Positions 8,830 through 15,931 of a stretch of DNA of 43,164 nucleotides are shown here, in pieces (within the stretch, counting starts at the first letter, position 1; each line of letters opens with the position of its first letter). The stretch lies in the IMG/VR virus record IMGVR_UViG_3300019360_000006, positions 1-43,164 of that record. The stretch is one strand, 5' to 3'. This DNA is from a virus. The position numbers and the translations under genes are program-made. The notes beneath the pieces are model-generated. The model saw only the letters and a program-made list of their open reading frames with translations, ran no database searches and was not told the DNA's origin.

Positions 8830-9279
8830 ATGCCTATAGCCTTCCAGCCTGATGCATTTGGCGGTACATATCCTGATAATGAGCAGTTTCAAGACTTTGA
8901 TAGATTTGTAGGTATAGGGCCAGACCAAGGACTAGAAACATATCAGTATCTCTTGATAGACTTCGGAGATATAGGAATGAACGGTATACAGTCGTATGAG
9001 CAAGGAGGGCTAGTAGCTCTTAAGGTTACTATTAAAGACCCTTCTCAAGTACCTCCTCTTCTCTTTGATCCTACTACAGTACAGATTAGTATACTAGACC
9101 CTTCAGGTACTACTGTTATTAACTTAGGTACTATGAATAAGATAAGTACAGGTGTCTATTCGTACTTGTACCAGACTACAGCTGCTAGTCCTATAGGATC
9201 GTGGACTATATTCAGTAAGGTAACAAGTGGTAGTAATATGCATCAGACTATACCTCAGGTAGGCTTTGTATTAGTGTAG
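8830..9279 (+). CDS. Small beta-sandwich virion protein
   Basis: A 149-aa protein. After a 50-residue polar start, residues 55-149 read as an Ig-like or carboxypeptidase-regulatory-like beta sandwich: 'GGLVALKVTIKDPSQVP', 'PTTVQISILDPSGTTV', then 'STGVYSYLYQTTAASPIG'. This type of domain is common in phage head decorations and tail appendages. It lies just upstream of the tailspike candidate. No enzyme motif. Confidence 0.6.
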   Translation: MPIAFQPDAFGGTYPDNEQFQDFDRFVGIGPDQGLETYQYLLIDFGDIGMNGIQSYEQGGLVALKVTIKDPSQVPPLLFDPTTVQISILDPSGTTVINLGTMNKISTGVYSYLYQTTAASPIGSWTIFSKVTSGSNMHQTIPQVGFVLV

Positions 9280-9304
9280 AGCTTAGTAGTTATACTAAGC
9301 TCTA
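9277..9304 (+). terminator. Hairpin overlapping the stop of the beta-sandwich gene
   Basis: TAGAGCTTAGTA and TACTAAGCTCTA pair perfectly over 12 bp with a GTTA loop; the stem begins with the stop codon. Only ATATTA follows, not a U-tract, so it may act as an RNA processing or stability element rather than a classic terminator. Confidence 0.55.
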
Positions 9305-9350
9305 TATTAGGTATCTTAGATTCATCTCTAAGCATATAGAGGTTCTATAT

Positions 9351-11567
9351 ATGGCTGATAATAATACGCTTACACATGTCTTTGTAAGCGCTAAGGCTGA
9401 TGATCCTAACTCCAGCTTAATTCGACCGAGTAGTTGGAACAAAGAACATCTATTTGCTGGAGGTAGTCCATTATACTATCTTATGTGGGATAGCACTAAG
9501 AGCGATAAGGTATCCTTTGATAATATATGGGCTAGATTTCCTTATATAGACTTAAGTAAACCTCCTTATAGTATAGATGCTACAGGTGGGAACGCTTCGA
9601 GTAATACAGCAGCTATACAGAGCGCTATAGACACGAGATTAGCTGCTGGTACTCCAGGTACTTTAGCACTACCACCAGGACTTATAGAGACAAATAATAC
9701 TCTAAATATACCTGGTGTTTACTCAGCCTCTAGCTTTCCTGAGGTAGAAGCACCTACTCTTAGACTTATAGGAAGTGGTAAGAGAAGTACCGTTATTGTG
9801 CCTCACTTTACTCAGGTACTTCAGACGACTAGGAAAGCTGCGTTTATACTAGGAGGAGGTATAGCTTTACAAGACTTTACTATCATGAATCCTCGTATCT
9901 ATAGTAGCATAGTACCTGCTTACGCTTCGTATAACACTCTATACTATGGCCTAGTATTTAGGGATGTAAGTTGGGGTATTAGTGTCATAAATATAGATAT
10001 ACGCTACTTTCATGTACCTGTGAGTATAGGATGTATAAAGAAAATAAATACTTCTACATATGAACTAGAGCCTACGAGCGGAGGTAGTGCTTTCCCTTCT
10101 ACAGATATAGCGCAAGGAAGCTTCTATAACTGTAGGATAAGCGCTTATACAAGAGAGTTTGAGGATAGTACACTAAATGCTGCTACTCAGAATAATGCAA
10201 ATGGTACGAATTTAAGTCAAGGAGTAGGGCATACTACTGACCTTACTAGTGCAGTTTTTAGCGATGGATCATATGGATTAGAAGTAGGAGCGCAGAGTAC
10301 AGTTAGCTTTGACTTCACCCGATGTACTATAGAGAATCTGAATGCTCGTACTAATGGTACTGTCAGAACTCATGCACCTGGAGACTTAGTATTTGATAAG
10401 TCTTTACTAAGTGCTCCTCCTCCTAATGGTGATAGCAGTTTTATACACTTTGAGAATAGTGTTGCTTCGGGAAGTATAGTAAATTATGATAAGTGCTATC
10501 TTATAGGAGGTATTTACTCTGGAAGAACAGCTTATGGTGTAGTAGGTATAAATCAATGTAGTGGGGAGAATCATATAGCTACAGAGTATCCGAGCGGAAC
10601 TGTGGTACTATTCAGGCCATTAGGAAGCGATGATGATTTGCAAGTAGAACTGAGAATTAGAGGGTTAGATATAGGCAGAGGCTCAGGTACGAAGATAATT
10701 AGATTAAGCAGTCTTGCGCAGTCTAGTGTAGTAGGGTGCCCTTATGGTACTCAAGCTGCATATGTCAATATCCGGAAATATAGACTGGAAGATATAACTG
10801 GATTAGGATTAGTACAATTTGGCCATGAGAATGTCTTGTATGGGCATAGGCTAGAGCAAGCGCAGAGTATTCTTCCAAGCGTTGCTGCTAGCCTGGCTGG
10901 CAAGGCTGTCGATCCATTATTTCTCTCGCAGAAGGTATACCTCAGGCCCAATGGAGAAGGGAATACAGGCTTCACTATAGGGCTGTATAAAGAGGGCACC
11001 TGGTTCCTTCAAGCTAACGCAGGAGCGAATAATATCTTAGCCCAAATAGCTCCAGTAGACTTAGGTACAGCTTATAATATCAGCTTTGATCTTTATGTAC
11101 AGATGGTACCTACTCACTTAGTATCTGAACTCAATAATGAACTCAGCTTTGTGGTCAGATTCTATAACTCTAGTAAGAACTTCGTAGCTGCAAATCCTAT
11201 CATGTTAGGGAGCGCTACAGCTACTTTTAACTATAGTCTTATAGTAGACCAGCAGGTAGTACGATTCACGCAGTATCATATCATACCTCCTACTGGTGCT
11301 GCTTATATAGGTGTAGTAGCTCAGGCTAATCAGAATGTAGCGAGGACTGCTATTATAGCGTATGGGAATATACGGATATGGCCTGCACCTACTGAGGAGG
11401 TAGTAGACCTAGTGCTAATACCTGAGTTTGAGGCTTCTAGTGTACCTACAACAGGGACGTGGAATACAAATGACTTTGTAAAGAAGTCCCCTAATGCTGC
11501 AGGTACACCTGTAGGATGGTATTGTACTACTGCTCCTAGTACCTTTACTGCAGGAGCTAATCTGTAG
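9351..11567 (+). CDS. Tailspike candidate with a parallel beta-helix
   Basis: A 738-aa protein. The N-terminal 85 residues form a particle-binding-like segment (HVFVSAKADDPNSS, SSWNKEHLF). Residues about 88-130 carry a pectate-lyase-type opening ('SNTAAIQSAIDTRLAAG' then 'LALPPGLI'), followed by a long stretch of short beta strands, Asn and Gly turns (about 140-480) typical of a right-handed beta-helix. The last 230 residues look like a beta-sandwich carbohydrate-binding domain. Such proteins recognise and often cleave host surface polysaccharide. Catalytic residues cannot be assigned by eye. Confidence 0.7.
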   Translation: MADNNTLTHVFVSAKADDPNSSLIRPSSWNKEHLFAGGSPLYYLMWDSTKSDKVSFDNIWARFPYIDLSKPPYSIDATGGNASSNTAAIQSAIDTRLAAGTPGTLALPPGLIETNNTLNIPGVYSASSFPEVEAPTLRLIGSGKRSTVIVPHFTQVLQTTRKAAFILGGGIALQDFTIMNPRIYSSIVPAYASYNTLYYGLVFRDVSWGISVINIDIRYFHVPVSIGCIKKINTSTYELEPTSGGSAFPSTDIAQGSFYNCRISAYTREFEDSTLNAATQNNANGTNLSQGVGHTTDLTSAVFSDGSYGLEVGAQSTVSFDFTRCTIENLNARTNGTVRTHAPGDLVFDKSLLSAPPPNGDSSFIHFENSVASGSIVNYDKCYLIGGIYSGRTAYGVVGINQCSGENHIATEYPSGTVVLFRPLGSDDDLQVELRIRGLDIGRGSGTKIIRLSSLAQSSVVGCPYGTQAAYVNIRKYRLEDITGLGLVQFGHENVLYGHRLEQAQSILPSVAASLAGKAVDPLFLSQKVYLRPNGEGNTGFTIGLYKEGTWFLQANAGANNILAQIAPVDLGTAYNISFDLYVQMVPTHLVSELNNELSFVVRFYNSSKNFVAANPIMLGSATATFNYSLIVDQQVVRFTQYHIIPPTGAAYIGVVAQANQNVARTAIIAYGNIRIWPAPTEEVVDLVLIPEFEASSVPTTGTWNTNDFVKKSPNAAGTPVGWYCTTAPSTFTAGANL

Positions 11568-11584
11568 TATAGCGCTCTATACTA
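11565..11584. terminator. Hairpin between convergent operons
   Basis: TAGTATAG and CTATACTA pair around a CGCT loop, starting at the tailspike stop codon. A second 7-bp stem (AGATACT 11585-11591 with AGTATCT 11603-11609) follows. Together they separate the rightward virion operon from the leftward replication operon. No strong U-tract on either strand, so bidirectional terminator is a tentative call. Confidence 0.5.
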
Positions 11585-11613
11585 AGATACTAGTCTCAAT
11601 AAAGTATCTAAGT

Positions 11614-11994
11614 TCATACCTGAGATGTCCTTTCTATACCTAAGCTAACTCTCTTACGAGTACGAGAAGCTAAAGACTCCATTGCTGATACTATAGAGTC
11701 TAAGGCTTCTTGATTCTCAGAGCATGCATAAATACCTGATTGGAAGCCTTCTAGTCTATCGCGTACTATGGCTAAGAGAGCTGTATTACTTAGGCCATTA
11801 ACACCTACTTCGTTAATAAGACCATTCTGGAATTCTATACTTGTCTTAAAAGTATAGCTATAAGGTTTGCTATCTTTTAGCCATGATACCATGTAGTGGT
11901 GACAAGCATTACCCTGTCCAGGTTTATCTAATACCTCAATTGTTAGAGCTTTATTTAGACCATTTACTTGATGTGTAGTAATGAGTCTTGACAT
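11614..11994 (-). CDS. Tad1-like cyclic-nucleotide sponge (anti-Thoeris / anti-CBASS candidate)
   Basis: A 126-aa protein. Its layout matches the Tad1 side of the Acb2/Tad1 hairpin family: HQVNGLN and IEVLDKPGQGNACHHY in the N-terminal beta part, 'IEFQNGLINEVGVNGLS' at about 53-69, then the helical hairpin 'LLAIVRDRLEGFQSG...CSENQEAL' and a basic 'RTRKRVSLGIE' tail. From memory, Clostridium Tad1 binds gcADPR with F82/N92 and cyclic di/trinucleotides with R109/R113; here F84/N94 and R111/R115 have the same spacing. Tad1 traps TIR- or CBASS-made signals and blocks abortive immunity. It is the last gene of the leftward operon, with AGGAG seven bases before the ATG. The family call is by pattern, not by a search. 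Confidence 0.7.
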   Translation of the reverse strand: MSRLITTHQVNGLNKALTIEVLDKPGQGNACHHYMVSWLKDSKPYSYTFKTSIEFQNGLINEVGVNGLSNTALLAIVRDRLEGFQSGIYACSENQEALDSIVSAMESLASRTRKRVSLGIERTSQV

Positions 11995-12064
11995 GTACTG
12001 TCTCCTGTTAGCGTGTAGGACTAAGTAAATACTCTTAAGATATCTCTGTTATACCTCCTTTGTA

Positions 12065-13111
12065 TTATATCTCCGCACCATTAGAGAAGTACATATCATA
12101 CCATCTAGGGAACTGCTCAGCTAAAGCTACAGCTATCTTAACAGCTACTTCTCTCGTCTCTTCTTGTACATCCTTAGCTAATCTAAGCTTAAGGAATTGT
12201 GCCCATCTATGTAGAGTACCTGTCATGTAAAACTCAGTGTACATAGATTGAGGGAGCATACTGCGTAACTGTTCAGGAGCTATATGACTCTCAACTAGCT
12301 GAATATACTGCTGTCTACAAGCGTTATGCTCTGTAAACTGTTCATTCTTGAGGACTGTCTGTAACTCATTACTAGCTAAACCTGTGCTTCCTTGCTTTAT
12401 ATACCTACCTTTTCGTACTCTCCATCTATCTATACTATAGAACTCAGGTAGTTCATTTACGTATCTTCTAGATACTTCATTATAGACGAAGCTCTCTCCT
12501 TCTACATATAAGTTAGAGTATGAAAAGCCCACTTGAGATGTACGTACCTGTCGAGCTATAAAGATAGGTATTTTAATGAGTAAGGTAGCGCAAGCTATAT
12601 TCCAGAACTCATGGTATATGAGATAATTTTCGTCTAACCGTGTCATCTCATGTCCATAAGTCATGGAAGGGTACTCACTCTTAGACTTATATATCGCATC
12701 GTATGATACAGGATATAGCTCTGTTATACAGTCATGTATAAAGTCTCTATGAGCTGTAGTAGGGAGTAGATGTAAGTTATTTATCCAACTATATAGACTA
12801 CCTTTGATGTAGTCTATGTCTATATCCTGTTCTATGTACTCAAATCCTCCTCTAGTTATGTGCTTATAGAATTGAAGTTCATTCTGTATGGTAGACCATT
12901 TAATACTAAAGTAGAGCCTAGAATGAGCAAAGGGAGTCCAGTGGTTATGCTTAGCTAAGTAGTACAGAAGCTTAGTATCTTCTTTACTTAGCTCATGTGT
13001 ACCTGTAGTATTAGGCACATAAGCAGATTTCTTATGTAGCGATACTCTAGCTGCATTAACTATGCCTAAGTCTGTATTAATCTCTTTACCAGGTATAAAT
13101 GTTACTTGCAT
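12065..13111 (-). CDS. thyX: FAD-dependent thymidylate synthase ThyX
   Basis: Makes dTMP from dUMP using methylene-THF and FAD. Recognisable parts are NAARVSLHKKS (18-29), 'KLLYYLAKHNHWTPFAHSRL' (47-66, the N-terminal ThyX helix and HxxPF-type motif), a 'NEVSRRYV' signature at 211-218 and 'RWAQFLKLRLAKDVQEETRE' near the C-terminus (dUMP and FAD contacts). At 348 aa it is about 100 longer than typical ThyX. The RHRxxS-type motif reads RQVRTSQVGFSYS and is separated from NEVSRRY by about 13 extra residues. It sits between the Tad1-like gene and the RecA-like ATPase gene in the leftward operon. Confidence 0.9.
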   Translation of the reverse strand: MQVTFIPGKEINTDLGIVNAARVSLHKKSAYVPNTTGTHELSKEDTKLLYYLAKHNHWTPFAHSRLYFSIKWSTIQNELQFYKHITRGGFEYIEQDIDIDYIKGSLYSWINNLHLLPTTAHRDFIHDCITELYPVSYDAIYKSKSEYPSMTYGHEMTRLDENYLIYHEFWNIACATLLIKIPIFIARQVRTSQVGFSYSNLYVEGESFVYNEVSRRYVNELPEFYSIDRWRVRKGRYIKQGSTGLASNELQTVLKNEQFTEHNACRQQYIQLVESHIAPEQLRSMLPQSMYTEFYMTGTLHRWAQFLKLRLAKDVQEETREVAVKIAVALAEQFPRWYDMYFSNGAEI

Positions 13112-13131
13112 TATATACTCCTACACTAAGC

Positions 13132-13980
13132 TTATAGTATCTTAGCTTTAGATATACCTAAAGCCTTCTCATAGTCAAATAAACTATCTGTACCTAAGCT
13201 ATCTCCTAACATACTACTTGGTGTAAGCCAAGCTCCTGTATTAGGATTTCTCTCTAGGTTAATCTCCTTCTTAGAAGTTATCTTATTCTTCTCTAGCACT
13301 AGTACATTACCTGCTAGAGTAAGCATATTCCCACAGAGTCCTGCAAATCCCTTGTACCCGCTACCTGCATTTACTCCTCTCGTTGTGGTAGCATTAGGAT
13401 GATGTATAAGTAGGAAGTGTACTCTACTGTAAGTAGACCTTTCTCCTTCTCTCTTTATTTCTAGACTACATATCTTCTCCATACCTCCTAGTATCCTAGA
13501 CATACAGGTCTTAGTATTTAAGTCACCGTCAGTAAGAGCATTAAGACAGTCAAAGACTACAAATGTAAAGGGTACATGCTTTAATACTCTGTGCAAGCTC
13601 CCTGGAGTATCATCCTCTGTGTAAGTACCCCATACTAGACTATGCATATACTCTAGCCACCATGATTCGTCTAAGCATCCTTTAGGTACTTCATGCATAG
13701 TCCATGCATAGGACTCGCCTGCTAAGAGTCTTACCTGCTCTCTCCATTCTACTAAGCCTGCATCTACTTGGATATAGAGACAATTATGCTTAGTAGTAGG
13801 AAAGCCTAAGAAGTCCTTACCCTGCTGTAAGCTATCTACGAGTTGTATAGCCATCATACTCTTACCTACTCCTGGAGGACCAACAAAGTACGTCCATTGA
13901 CCAGGACTAAGAAGTCCCTCTACTATCCATTCTATCTTAGACTCAGACCTAGCTAAGTTACGGAACTGTTCTATTCTCAT
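13132..13980 (-). CDS. RecA-like (AAA_25/RepA-type) ATPase, replication helicase candidate
   Basis: A 282-aa P-loop ATPase. Walker A is GPPGVGKS at 34-41, preceded by 'WIVEGLLSPGQWTYFV', and Walker B is FTFVVFDCLNAL with D144. An HFLLIHHPNA sensor-like strand and a GSGYKGFAG loop follow, the usual order in the RepA/AAA_25 branch of RecA-like proteins, which act as hexameric helicases or loaders. No separate primase or DnaB-type helicase is visible, so this is the best candidate for the replicative motor. It overlaps the upstream gene by four bases (ATGA). Confidence 0.8.
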   Translation of the reverse strand: MRIEQFRNLARSESKIEWIVEGLLSPGQWTYFVGPPGVGKSMMAIQLVDSLQQGKDFLGFPTTKHNCLYIQVDAGLVEWREQVRLLAGESYAWTMHEVPKGCLDESWWLEYMHSLVWGTYTEDDTPGSLHRVLKHVPFTFVVFDCLNALTDGDLNTKTCMSRILGGMEKICSLEIKREGERSTYSRVHFLLIHHPNATTTRGVNAGSGYKGFAGLCGNMLTLAGNVLVLEKNKITSKKEINLERNPNTGAWLTPSSMLGDSLGTDSLFDYEKALGISKAKIL

Positions 13981-14168
13981 GTTTGCTCTCTCAAGGTTAT
14001 AACAGTAGTTTGATTATTAGATAGATTAGTTAGATGTATATACTTATGGTCTATCTCTGCGGCTAAATCTACAATATATTCTACATCTTTTCTCAAGTCT
14101 CCTAATGAGTGAAAGGTGCCCTCTAAAACTGTTATATTATCTCTATCTAGTATCTCATACTTAATCAT
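13977..14168 (-). CDS. Hypothetical 63-aa acidic protein
   Basis: A small protein of alternating beta strands and one helix (MIKYEILDRDNITVLEGTFH, then LGDLRKDVEYIVDLAAEIDH). Its stop overlaps the start of the ATPase gene, which implies coupling and perhaps a functional link with that ATPase. No family recognised. Confidence 0.65.
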   Translation of the reverse strand: MIKYEILDRDNITVLEGTFHSLGDLRKDVEYIVDLAAEIDHKYIHLTNLSNNQTTVITLREQT

Positions 14169-14193
14169 TTGAGGTATCCTCTAGTAGTATATT

Positions 14194-14367
14194 CTAGTCT
14201 TCTTCTAACTCAAGTCTACTCATATACTCTGTAAGACTTGCGCAGTGCATAGCTTTTAAGAACTCTTCTTGATGTGCTTCTATAGCATGGTTAAATAAAG
14301 TTCTAGCATTGGACTTACGTTTCTTATTAAAGCGTACTGTAGTCCAAGTACAATACTTACACTTCAT
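14194..14367 (-). CDS. 57-aa C2H2 zinc-finger-like protein
   Basis: A small ORF in the gap between two other leftward genes. Cys3-x2-Cys6 and His27-x4-His32 give a plausible C2H2 zinc site, with a basic stretch (FNKKRKSNARTLFNH) between them and an acidic helical tail. The start is preceded by GAGGGAGC in the sense strand. It could bind DNA or a replication protein; no family is recognised. Confidence 0.6.
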   Translation of the reverse strand: MKCKYCTWTTVRFNKKRKSNARTLFNHAIEAHQEEFLKAMHCASLTEYMSRLELEED

Positions 14368-14382
14368 ATATCATAGCTCCCT

Positions 14383-14580
14383 CTAAATATCCTTACTCTT
14401 AAATACTACACCTAGAGTCTCTAGTGCACTTACATTCCCTTCATGTATATCTCTTGTAATACAGTAAGCTAAATCATATTCCTCTAGCTTAGTCATACCC
14501 TTCTCATTATCTAATTGGTGCTGAATATAGTGTATACATCTAGATAGTAAGTCTTTGTATCTCTCGTCTGATATACGCAT
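14383..14580 (-). CDS. Hypothetical 65-aa helical protein
   Basis: A short acidic, helix-rich protein (MRISDERYKDLLSRCIHYIQ, then KLEEYDLAYCITRDIHEGNV). It is the gene just downstream of the polymerase subunit, with an AGGAG six to seven bases before its ATG. No family recognised; the context suggests a replication accessory role. Confidence 0.6.
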   Translation of the reverse strand: MRISDERYKDLLSRCIHYIQHQLDNEKGMTKLEEYDLAYCITRDIHEGNVSALETLGVVFKSKDI

Positions 14581-14613
14581 ACAGTATCTCCTAATGTAAT
14601 GAACTTAGTATAG

Positions 14614-15795
14614 CTAGACCATACTAGTTGGCCTTCTAGTTATCTTATATGTAGCTGTTATCATAGCGCTATTATTTCTACATCTTAGCTCCCTCTGTGT
14701 GAGCTTCTTATACTCTTCTAGCACTTGGGCCTCTTCTTCTCTCCTACCTGAGTCTGTATTAGACTCATAAGGAAAGCACCACTTTAGTGAGTCATGCTGA
14801 TTGTGTATGATATATGAGTTAGGAAACTTTCTTTGTAGTAATATACATGACTCATTAATATAACTTGCTACAGTACCTTGTATGATATGATTGAACAATT
14901 CCTTAGCTGTCTCTTGATTACTAAAGTAGGCATGTCTCTTCCCTCCATAAAGAGTACGTGAGATTTTATCTCTCCTGCACTTCTCCATTACTACAGCTTT
15001 ACGCTTCTGTATCTCTATATTCGATTCTACAAAACTAACAGCTAGAGCTTCATAATCAGGAGGTACTAAAGTACCTGCACTATCTTCAATAAGATAGCTT
15101 TGTATATTAGGTATAGAATATACGAACATAGGATTGTACACGAGATTATCATACACTCTATTAGGAAGTCTAGGCTTATAAGTACCTTTAAGTATCTGTA
15201 CATAGAAGTATTGCCCTCCATAGGTGAAGTTCTTACTCATAGTTCTACGAGTATCATCTTTGCCTTGCCACTTAACTTTTAGTCTCCATTCTTCATCTTC
15301 CAGTCCTGTATGAGGATCATAAGGACTTGAGGGATAGGGTAGATTAAATAGATTACAAGTAACCCTAGTATGAATATCTCTACCATCTCGTAACTCCTCT
15401 AGTCTGTCTCTCCAAGCTAACACTAAGCAATAAATAATATGCTCTACTGTATTGAGGTCATGCTCTATCCAGTATGTATCTGGGTCAGGTACTATACACT
15501 CTCGTACTGACCAACACTCTACAGTCTTCTCATGGTGGTACTTAGGACATTCTGGGTTAATACACTTCTTAGGGAAGTTACTCAGTAGCGGGTTGATGTA
15601 AGACCATCTCCCGCTAGATTGAGTGGGAAGAATAGTAGGAGCTATTCTCTCTTTAGTACGTAGAGAAGCTATAAAGGTATTACGTATCATAGCTATTCTA
15701 CTATACTCTAACCTTAGCTCTGCTATCTGTCTCTGGATAGTAGAGTCTGACTTGGATATATACTTAGTTAGAGAGTCTCTGCTTATACTAGGCAT
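14614..15795 (-). CDS. Family A DNA polymerase, C-terminal polymerase subunit (split gene)
   Basis: A 393-aa protein holding the fingers and palm of a PolI-type enzyme. Residues 62-76 match the GR...NP...NFP stretch before motif A. Motif A is IEHDLNTVEH with D113. Motif B is R184-x3-K188-x3-Y192-x3-Y196 (RRTMSKNFTYGGQY). Motif C is HDS at 334-336. Y192 aligns with Klenow F762, as Tyr526 does in T7 polymerase. A Cys/His cluster (C78, C83, H87, H88, C94, C100) is inserted before motif A and may bind zinc. The N-terminal palm and exonuclease are encoded upstream at 15932-17542. AAGGA precedes the ATG, so this is a gene in its own right. Confidence 0.85.
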   Translation of the reverse strand: MPSISRDSLTKYISKSDSTIQRQIAELRLEYSRIAMIRNTFIASLRTKERIAPTILPTQSSGRWSYINPLLSNFPKKCINPECPKYHHEKTVECWSVRECIVPDPDTYWIEHDLNTVEHIIYCLVLAWRDRLEELRDGRDIHTRVTCNLFNLPYPSSPYDPHTGLEDEEWRLKVKWQGKDDTRRTMSKNFTYGGQYFYVQILKGTYKPRLPNRVYDNLVYNPMFVYSIPNIQSYLIEDSAGTLVPPDYEALAVSFVESNIEIQKRKAVVMEKCRRDKISRTLYGGKRHAYFSNQETAKELFNHIIQGTVASYINESCILLQRKFPNSYIIHNQHDSLKWCFPYESNTDSGRREEEAQVLEEYKKLTQRELRCRNNSAMITATYKITRRPTSMV

Positions 15796-15797
15796 AT

Positions 15798-15914
15798 CTA
15801 GTCCTTAGATAGTTCACAAGCTATGTAGTATGAATCACACACGATAGCACAGTCCTTTATTAGGGAAGTCTCTTCCTGCTCTGCTGTGGATAAAAGTACC
15901 TTTATATACGGCAC
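15798..15914 (-). CDS. Small ORF between the two polymerase genes
   Basis: A 38-aa frame from a GTG at 15914 to a TAG two bases before the next ATG, a spacing typical of coupled genes. The peptide looks protein-like (VPYIKVLLSTAEQEETSLIK, then a segment with three Cys). The frame stays open further upstream into the end of the UDG-exonuclease gene, in the -1 frame relative to it, but holds no ATG there. It may therefore be a short gene with a weak or unusual start, or the end of a frameshift extension. No obvious Shine-Dalgarno for the GTG. Confidence 0.4.
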   Translation of the reverse strand: MPYIKVLLSTAEQEETSLIKDCAIVCDSYYIACELSKD

Positions 15915-15931
15915 ATGAGCTCTGATGTAGT

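Noticed and set aside
9351-11567. Diversity-generating retroelement target
   Set aside because: No reverse transcriptase gene and no template/variable repeat pair with A-specific differences was seen.
15796-15931. A simple frameshift error splitting one polymerase gene
   Set aside because: Restoring the frame at the first break still runs into a TAG before the second gene. Each half has its own ribosome site.
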